Below, in pieces: positions 55,856-64,000 of a stretch of 64,000 nucleotides of DNA. Below the pieces are notes generated by a model that was given only the letters and a program-made list of their open reading frames with translations, searched no databases and was not told where the DNA came from. The DNA is from Lobulomyces angularis (Eukaryota > Chytridiomycota > Chytridiomycetes > Lobulomycetales > Lobulomycetaceae): positions 1-64,000 of the forward strand of contig JADHYX010000082.1 in assembly GCA_027604685.1 (NCBI GenBank), in the 5' to 3' direction. The position numbers and the translations under genes are program-made. Position 1 is the first letter of the stretch. Every line of letters begins with the position of its first letter.

Positions 55856-58599
55856 AGTGGGTCGGCGAAGTCAAGCATTCATTGATTATTTATTTCATTG
55901 CAATATATGTTATCTAGACAAATACTTCATATAAACTAAGTACATATGGAGAAGCAAGTCGTGTATGCCTTTGTAGTCCTCCGTTACCTTTTAGGAGGAT
56001 CCCTCCCCAGGAAAACTAGCTTCTCCGGCATGTATTGGCCGAAGTACCAGTAAAGCTTCAAAGGGTCTTCCCGTCCCACTTAGGGTTGCCAGTATCTGCA
56101 CTGACAATATAATTTCGCATGGTCCAGAGAAGAGACAGTGGGGGTGTCGTAGCACCATTCATGCAGGACACCATTTAAGTGACGAGGAGCTTCGCTACCT
56201 TAGAACCGTTAGAGTTACAGCTGCCGTTTACTAGAATAATCTAAATAATAGACTCAAAAATACTCCTTTAATGGGAGGGCATTGAGTGCCATTCATTTTA
56301 AAATTACTTACCAGCACCGGGCAGGTGTCAGACTTAATACATCCTCATGGAGTTAAGCTAAGCCCTGTATTTGAAGTAAATAGTCGCACCCCCTTTTGCC
56401 GAGTTCCTTTTCTCTGGTTCTCCATTAGGCCCATATTTTTTTAATGATGAGGCATAGTTGGCCCTTATACAAATGTATAAGGAATGAAGTATTATTAATA
56501 CTTCTATACGCACTAGCTACTCAAATTTATAAGCAATAAAAGCATTCTTCTCATGTAATGCCAAAAATTGAATAATGTTCACCTGTGTTGGTTTATAGTA
56601 TGGTTATCTATTTTCCGGTTTTCCCCAGAATGTCACTTATACTGCCAACAAAAGCATTATGTATTGTAACATTGTTCCATCGTAACTATAGCTACTTAGG
56701 TACCATCTAACTCTATTTATAAAGAAAACCTTGAACTTTAGGCCCTATGTTTTAATATAGATATTTTACAGCCTGCTTAAACGTTAAAATATCTATCATA
56801 GATATTGCTACTCATGTCAGCATTATCATTCTGGTTATATACCAGAAAGTACCACTACCCTCTGATAAAAATTGAATTTTTATCATGCCTATATTTAGGT
56901 AATTGACTTAGATCCGTTTATTAATGACACTCAGATTACTTCCATTCATTGAGTTGTTACACACTCCCTTAAAGTTGGCCACTGCTGAGCCTACATTATG
57001 AAGGTTTCTATACTTAATGTATATAGACTGGCATCTTATAATCACTTAGTGCTATTCCCCTTACCTTAATAAAACCCTTAATAGGATAATATGATAAAAT
57101 CAAAAATATTAAGTGTAAATGCTTCCCCTTAATACTAGTGGAAGTACGGGGGGATAAAAAATATTATATTTAGGAACCTAAATATTAAGATAGAGGTGTT
57201 TCTCTTGTGCTGATAGATCTTATCACCTATCAACTGACCTATTTATAATACAATTCTAAAGGTATAATTAAGATCGCTCGATAGGACAAAATGTTGCTCG
57301 CGTTTATAAATGTACCTAATATGAACTATCATTATTATTAATTGTACGAATAAATATCCTACGCATATAATATGAATAAATATACCTTTTTCACTTCAGG
57401 AAAATTCCGAGGTCGTCATTTCTACCTCCTTTATTATAGTAGATAGTATTGAATTATGCATTCAATAGCGTTTGACCTTTCTGTACTTCTTGATGTAATT
57501 GACTTAAATCCTTAAAATTTTATCTGGTCCTTGACGTGGGGGGCGGACATCGCCCTTTTTCCGGTGGAGATAAAATTTTATAGTTAAGTTTATTAAATAG
57601 GACTACTAAGATAGTTTTCGTGGTAAACCAGCTATATCCAGGTTCGATAGGGATGTCACCTCTAACCACCACTCATCTGAGAATATTGCCACATTCACCA
57701 GTTATGCCTATATAGCAGGGTGATGGCTGGTTCACCTGGTTTCGGGTCTAATAGGATGAACTATATGTTAATTTGCATACTATAAAGCATTAATTACTCA
57801 TATAGGAGGATACTAAGAATAAAGCCTAGCATCATCTTAGCGAAAATACATTGCTCACCTGCTATTAACTTACTGACCCATTATGCAATAGGTACTGTAT
57901 AACCCCCTATGGGGCGTTACATATATAGAACTAGATGTTTCAGAAACTTTTTCACTACCGCTCGGTTACTTTTCAACTTTCCCTTCCGGTACTCTTCACT
58001 ATCACCATATAGTCATACTCAGCCTTGGCCTTTGCCAGAACATTGCTTTTTATAATAAACCTCGCCTCTTTATGCTGCGGATGGCCTATTTCCGTTCGCT
58101 CTTAACTACTTGGAGAGTTAGGAATTCTCTTATGTCTACTACTTAGATATTTCTTTTCATAGATCTGATCTATTTGCGCTTTCGCGTATGGATATAGGTA
58201 TTATTTTATTTTTTCGGGTTTTAGTCATTAACTCCCCATCTTTTTTTGATGTTCCCAATTTTATCCTATTACGGATCCATATACTATATGATAAGCCATT
58301 CACATATACTAATTCTTGTTTTTGTGTTATTCATATACTACAGCTTATTTCCCTTCCTTTTTCTTCTTGCTTCTTCATTAGCATAATTGATATTTTCTCT
58401 CTATCCCACCCTAAAATAAATTATCTAGCACCATTATAAACAGGATATTCCCAAAGTAAAAACTTATCGTCAAAATGGACCATACATAGCCATTTAACTG
58501 CCGGTTAACAATCACACCGCTTATGCAGTTGATAAAGCAAAATGCCGGATTACTTTTAATTATATTTCGTATAAAGATTACATTTATTGTTTAAATTAC

Positions 58600-60715
58600 A
58601 ACCTATCCTTTATCTTTTTAAGAATCATAAATAACCTATTAATACTTTTATTTTTATCCTTTAAATTCAATTATTCAAAGCTAGTATAAAATTGTGGAGT
58701 AAGCATTGCTTTAACTATAACCTCTTATATAATTATTAGAAGCTAATGGTATCTAGATTTAAATAACTCAGTTATAAAATATTCATTACAATTATATATA
58801 AGCTAAGAGCTTCGGTAGAGTAATAAGGGTAGTAAAATTTTAACTGTAATGATTAATTACTACTGAATCTTTTTTGTTTAATCCTAAATAAAAGCTTTTT
58901 TAGCTGTAATTTGTAGTATAATACACAACGTATGCATAGTTGATATTTGTATTAATTATAATGGTCTTGTTGTGTAAGAATTATAATCATGAAATAGGAA
59001 ATAAAAAATACATGCCCAGGTTATGCTACTCCTGTGTACGGTTTACTATCCTCAAAATTTAAATGCGTAATAAAAAACTAAGAGCACAAAAGAAGTAGTA
59101 AGAGAGCAGTAAGAATATATAAGTATAATAATAGCCAAAACTCAAAATATTAAAATAAGATCATATAGAATATGCATAATTAAGAACATAAGTTTAAACC
59201 TCTATAGCAAGTAATTATAAATCCAATTCTAACGAACCCTCTAATTTTTAGTAGTTCTATTTAATTAAGAACCATATATATAGAGTTATTAGCAATTTAT
59301 ATTACTAATAGACATCATTATGGGCAGGTTTATCTATTAGTAATTTATATAATCCTATAAAGAAGAGATATGATATGGTCATCTCAAAATGGACTCAGGT
59401 TCTTATGCCATAGGAGTATTAACTAGTACCAAAGTTAGTCTACTTAAGGCTTAAGTCTACTCGCAACACATCTACATTTACACCCTATTGTATTTATGCT
59501 AGTATGTAGTACATAAAATTTGTTTGACCTTAAACATTTAGTGGAATTACTAATTATATTCGCTAATCCAATCCTTTTATATTAGGTTTACAAAAAATAT
59601 TAATACTGATTAATGGGGGGGGGTAAATAATTACAACATTAATTTGATATTTAATACTTTATCGATTATCATACCAACAATTTAATATGGCATAATTTTA
59701 TAATATTAAACGATAGCATTCGCGGCTAATTTTTATTAACGCGCAAGCTTGATGAATTATGAAGTGTTTTATACCATTTTAGGTGTTTTATATGCATATT
59801 TATATATACTTTATTTATTAGGATATTTGCTTTTATTAGTTATTATTAATATATATAATAAATAGTAAGCACTAGACATTCGATCTTTTAAACATCGTCC
59901 TCATAATTATTAAGGTCCTCTATTAAAATACCTTCATGAGAGCATTATTTTAATTCCAATGTCGTTATAGATTCCTCCTATCATAATCTCGAAGAAACTG
60001 TGCTCATTAATTATAAGTCTCTTTCGATCCTTAAGATGTCCCTCACTTTTTATTTAATACCTTTAATATAATTAAGGCTCAGATTTCGCTTTATTGAGAT
60101 TATATCCTTATGCTGATATAAGCATACTTCGCTGTATACGGATCTTTATCTATTTTCAACAATACGCTTCATAGTCATTATGCTCTTAATTATATTGATT
60201 ATTTGTATCTCTTTTTATACAATGTAACTATCATTACATTCCTCCTAAATACAATCGATACTGTACCCTCCTAAACTATTTAATAGCCTTCCCAATATGA
60301 CGATAATCCGGTATCCGTCTATATTATTTTGTTTACAAAATAGGTATACCGTTATCTTTTTTAAGATACGTTTCATTATGCTAAAGAATAGGATCTCCAT
60401 TTTGTATTAATTATATTGGAATCCTTGTATGGAACTATATATAATGAGTTATTAATACACAATACATTATGTACTTTTTATATCTTATTTGTTCACCTGC
60501 CCCTTAATTAATTGAAATCTATTTATTTAAAACAACTAATACTGAATTTTACTTCCAAACTTATCTTTTTATTGTCGGCTTAAATATGAATACTTATTTT
60601 TTTTTATATCCCTATTAATCCTGGTACATCAACTATTTAAAGATTAGTTAATACCTGGCGTACTAGGATAGTAGAGAAAAAATGAAAAATGAGATTTATC
60701 CAAAGTGCTAGTTGG
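58600..60715. other. Gene-poor AT-rich stretch
   Basis: No gene identified. A run of nine G near 59620 and the CGCGCAAGCTTGATG element at about 59740 are the only distinct features. Confidence 0.5.
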
Positions 60716-60719
60716 TGAA

Positions 60720-61218
60720 GCCTCATCTGAAGTATATATAGCACATTCCATGAGCAAATATTATTTGAGGATACGTTGGTACTATCTGTGAATCACAAAC
60801 AGTTTAAGGTTATTGTGGTACTATGTCTGTTACTGGTATCCTCTTATTAAAGTACTATATATAGTACTTATTACCGGAAATACAATGTAATCACTTAATA
60901 GCAGAGTTAGAGGAGAACAACATACCAAGTATATTACATAATCAGCTGCTCATTGTAATGATGTTTAACTGTTATTATGAAGATGCTCTGTATTTTCCGG
61001 GAGACGTAATTGCATTTGAGCAGTTTGTAGTACTCTTAATGTCACGTCCATACTCGAGCTTATGTAACCACTATCATAAAAGGCTTATTGTAGTTCCTAT
61101 TGCTAAACTTAGGGATTTATTTCATGTAATTGTGATTAATTATTATGGTCTAGCTAAATTAAACATATTTATTAATAGACAATGGTTTAACAATATAATA
61201 ATTCCTAAACCCTTATAA
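60720..61218 (+). pseudogene. cob relic, copy B
   Basis: From about 60780: GYVGTICESQTV, KYYILYLLPEI, NHLIAELEENNIPSI, then PYSSLCNHYHKRLIVVPIAK and NYYGLAKLNIF. These are co-linear with cytochrome b [54 protein letters not shown] and FYAILRSIPNK. The last 98 codons are open (60925-61218, TAA), but the heme histidines and PEWY are not preserved. Assigned by eye. Confidence 0.38.
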
Positions 61219-61219
61219 C

Positions 61220-61920
61220 TATTATGAAGATGCTGATATCTAACTCAATGCAAAAATACCCAAGGTAGATGGTGTACATTATTAAATACCTAAAATGCTT
61301 TTTTATGAGATCCAAAGGATTAGAGGAAATAGGTAAAAGTAGGATAATTATTCTAATCGATATGCTAATTTATGTAGGACTTTTTAGTAGTTTATAAGCT
61401 AAAATGTATTTACAAATTTTAATTCACCAGTTGGAACTTAAACATAAGCATAATAGGATTCTCACTTTATTTATCAATGTAACATAAATTTGGTTGTGTT
61501 GATAAGATAATTCCATAATAATTGTAACAGGATAAGCTTAGAGAAAAAGAGACTACTGTAATACAACATGATCAATAAGGATAATAAGTATTCTCTTACT
61601 TATCACTATTGCACTACTACCACAAAATGATAATACTTATATTTAGAGAGGGAGACAAGCTACAGACATAGATGCTTTTAACCAGGCTAATAATTATTAT
61701 CAATAAATAGCAATATCATTATTAGGGAAAATTAAATTGAGAAGGCGAATCCTATAAATAAATGCGGTATTCAGTAAAGAGCAAAAGGGTATTGTTAATT
61801 TTAATTAAGGGAGCCAAAATATACTCGGGCACCCATTTTGTAGCCTGGTATCTTAGGGTTATTTAACGTAGTTAACAATATAAAACCATTCTTGGTATAA
61901 TAATTAAGACTAATATTTTA
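61220..61920. other. Gene-poor AT-rich stretch
   Basis: Nothing identified. Confidence 0.5.
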
Positions 61921-61924
61921 CTCT

Positions 61925-62260
61925 TATGTTACGTACTACATTTAGATGGCTAAATACATTACAATTTTTAGTTTTACAATATTTAATATATGGTAGTGAT
62001 ACTCGTTTTAGTGTAGTCACTTATATGGTTTTGTCAGTTTAAATGTTGATTCTCGTATCTAAATTACTAAATTAGAGTATTATTATTGGCAAAGAGATTG
62101 TCCATGAAAGCTCATCCTTTAATTTTAAGGATATTTATACCAGGAATGGTTTATACCATTATGTCCATTTGAGTACTTAATTACTTTTTACCTATTTGCT
62201 TTCAGCCGCCTATTTTTATATACAATTTAATCCATATCTTACTGCTATATATAAACTCAC
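61925..62260 (+). pseudogene. cox3-like relic, copy A
   Basis: MLRTTFRWLNTLQFLVL, a TAA, then GKEIVHESSSFNFKDIYTRN with GLYHY resembles cytochrome oxidase 3 WRDIVRESTYQGxHT...GLRYG. After a further TAA, LITFYLFAFSRLFLYT resembles MFFFAFFWAFFHSSL. By-eye assignment. Confidence 0.33.
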
Positions 62261-62264
62261 TCAG

Positions 62265-63690
62265 TAAATTCAGCGTTCGAAGAACAACTTAAGTCCTCTT
62301 TTTAATTATTATGTAATTAAAACATATCTAGCTTAAGACTAGCATTAATACCAGAATGTTCAGTTATAAATTAGGGGTTATGTAAGATAGGTATGCTGTT
62401 AAAGCAGCAAATATAATAATATGGAACGGGGATTAATAATAATTACCTGTGTGTCTGAGCTCGTTGAACGCAGTCCCACTTGGTGGGTAACATAGTAAAA
62501 AAAAATAAATACAATTTGTAATTAATATTCTAACCTATTATATCTAGTTTATTAATGTATATTTTATATGAAGCATCTTACGAGTTAATATTGTGGATTA
62601 CATGTTCGTATGTTTATATAATTACCATAAAAAACACCGGAATTGAGATGATTTATCACGACTAAAAATTATACCATAATTACATTAGGATAAAAACAGT
62701 ATTTATATAAACAATTAATGTACATTGCAATAAAAAATACATTTCATAAATAATATAACTGACCTAATCATAACCATTTGTCATAATGAACCATAAACCT
62801 ATAAATATATTATAGATAGTTTATCAAAAAACATCTATTATAACCTTTTATTCCTTTATACGGAGGTAAAGTGGATATTTATAATGGAAGCATATGAATC
62901 ATTAAAATGGTATATGACTAAACAACAGGATATATAAAATTTCATATTTTCAACTTTATCGCTGGTTAAAAAAAATCGAGCTCATTTAATACCAAAATCG
63001 TAATATAGAATACATTCTAAACCATAATTTATAATAGATATTTAATTATTTTTTATGTAATAATTTCTATACAGTAAGGTATATTACTAATAACACTGCT
63101 ATGTATAATACTATAAACATAAATACATTTTATATTGAATTAATAATTTATACATTGTAATCATTATTAGTTAATCAATTATGAGAGGTACTTTTATATA
63201 AGGGGGCTGGGAATCGTATATTATACACTATAAAGCATATTAGTTACATAGTAATGTATCTAAAATAATACTAGGGGGGGGTATATACCTAATATTATTA
63301 TTAAACCAGCTAATATATATGTAGGTACCTATTATTAATATCAAGTATACCTTGTTCTAGATATCTAGTAAATGAACCTTATAAAAATATACGAGATATA
63401 AATGGAATAAGCAGATAATACAATAGATATATTAGCTAAGAATCCCATTAATGGTAATATTTTAGTGGATTTCCAACAAAACCTGACGCAACCAATGCTT
63501 TTACATCTCCCAAAGCAATTCTTACCAGTCAATATATCTTCCTGTTAAAAATTATAAGCACTATTGAACACCTTTATGAAAGTAAATAATGTTTGGATAT
63601 TGGGAGTTGGATATTAGCTCTAACAGAGTAAAATAACCCTCATTCCTGGTGCAAGGTCTTCCATATTAATTTTTTATATCTAATATTTAA
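62265..63690. other. Gene-poor AT-rich stretch
   Basis: No gene seen. Eight-G run near 63273. A tRNA-Met-like TAATGGTAGCATGATGG string near 63707 is not a full tRNA. Confidence 0.5.
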
Positions 63691-63870
63691 ACTGATTGTA
63701 GACTTTAATGGTAGCATGATGGAATTTATCCAAACTATATTTGCAATTCGTCAATACTTCAGAAATAACAAAAGCAATTACCAAGATAATCAGTTGCTAT
63801 TTGGGTTGTCCTCGTTCCTTGTGGATCTGAAATGATAACATCAGCATTTTCCAGAAGCTTAAAATTCAAA
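63690..63870 (-). pseudogene. cox3-like relic, copy B
   Basis: HKERGQPKLQLIILVIAF then VISEVLTNCKYSLDKFHHAT follows the subunit 3 pattern GHHTxxVQxGLxxGMILFIVSEVMFFFAFFWAFFHSS. Leu after PK is TAG. By-eye assignment. Confidence 0.33.
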
Positions 63871-64000
63871 ACTAGCTAACAATCTGATGGGATAATGCTA
63901 GTCTACTTCCTTATAGGGAAAATAAATGTAATGTCTTTTAATCATCAACATATATATTGTCATAAAACCCCTTTTATTATGGGACCTTCTCTTATTTTAT

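Larger units (their letters stand above)
54611..58590 (-). rRNA. rnl: Large subunit ribosomal RNA
   Basis: Minus-strand conserved 23S blocks in order: AGTACCGGAAGGGAAAG-type at about 57985; CGAAACCAGGTGAACCAGCC at about 57740; GTTCTAAGGTAGCGAAGCTC at about 56200; GACGGGAAGACC at about 56070; CCTAAAAGGTAACGGAGG at about 56000; GGTCATAGTGATCCGG at about 55530; GGATAACAGG at about 55475; CGACATCGAGGTGCC (plus) with TCGGCTCATC at about 55420; sarcin-ricin AGTACGAGAGGACT at about 55264. The 3' end is set near 54620 by a GTACTGACGAGCTGAG...TTAAGC match; the 5' end near 58500-58590 is approximate. Variable regions carry AT-rich expansions. Confidence 0.93.

Noticed and set aside
58188..58439. 83-codon plus-strand ORF
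   Set aside because: It lies antisense within the 5' domain of rnl and shows no protein features.
63690..63740. Second tRNA-Met from TAATGGTAGCATGATGG
   Set aside because: Only the D-arm region resembles trnM; no anticodon or T arm follows.
1..64000. CRISPR array or prophage
   Set aside because: No regularly spaced repeats of suitable length and no phage genes; the sequence is organellar.

Overview
The window is AT-rich mitochondrial DNA from a fungus, most likely a chytrid-type lineage. It carries cox1, atp9 and rnl, all on the minus strand, plus three tRNA genes. The diagnostic trait is the code. TAG stands where leucine is conserved at 16 places in the cox1 exons, once in atp9, in the RPLGIP-type and YADDF-adjacent positions of two intron reverse transcriptases, and about 17 times in a single homing endonuclease. 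All 13 cox1 tryptophans are TGG and cox1 ends in TAA. UAG=Leu with UGA not used for Trp is the known arrangement in chytrids such as Spizellomyces and Rhizophydium. A standard-code ORF search therefore breaks almost every gene here.

Layout. 1-2150: two convergent, broken genes that do not look mitochondrial, one a membrane protein and one a fungal PD-(D/E)XK-like protein. 3156-25297 (minus): cox1, 16 exons and 15 introns. I1 and I15 are group II introns with intact RT/maturase-HNH ORFs. I2-I14 are group I introns, ten with open LAGLIDADG ORFs and three with decayed ones. Exons sum to 1491 nt (497 codons) and include exons of 5 nt and 11 nt. 25.4-26.4 kb: a GC-richer block upstream of cox1. 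26.4-54 kb: very AT-rich and gene-poor, with atp9, trnY, trnL, trnM, a conserved small ORF (orf105), GC-rich hairpin repeats, and decayed fragments of a plasmid-type DNA polymerase, a group II RT, cox2, cob, nad2 and nad5. 54.6-58.6 kb (minus): rnl. 58.6-64 kb: more AT-rich DNA with cob-like and cox3-like relics.

How it fits together. Only cox1, atp9, rnl and the tRNAs look functional. The homing endonuclease ORFs are in frame with their upstream exons and run through the intron core, so they are probably released by processing. The intergenic half looks like a graveyard of respiratory and plasmid genes. The best cox2 fragment uses TGA where Trp is conserved, which conflicts with the code of the live genes and hints at a foreign or older source. 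No rns and no intact cob, cox2, cox3, nad or atp6 was found; they are presumably outside the window. Relic assignments were made by eye and their confidences reflect that. Homing endonuclease is abbreviated HEG.
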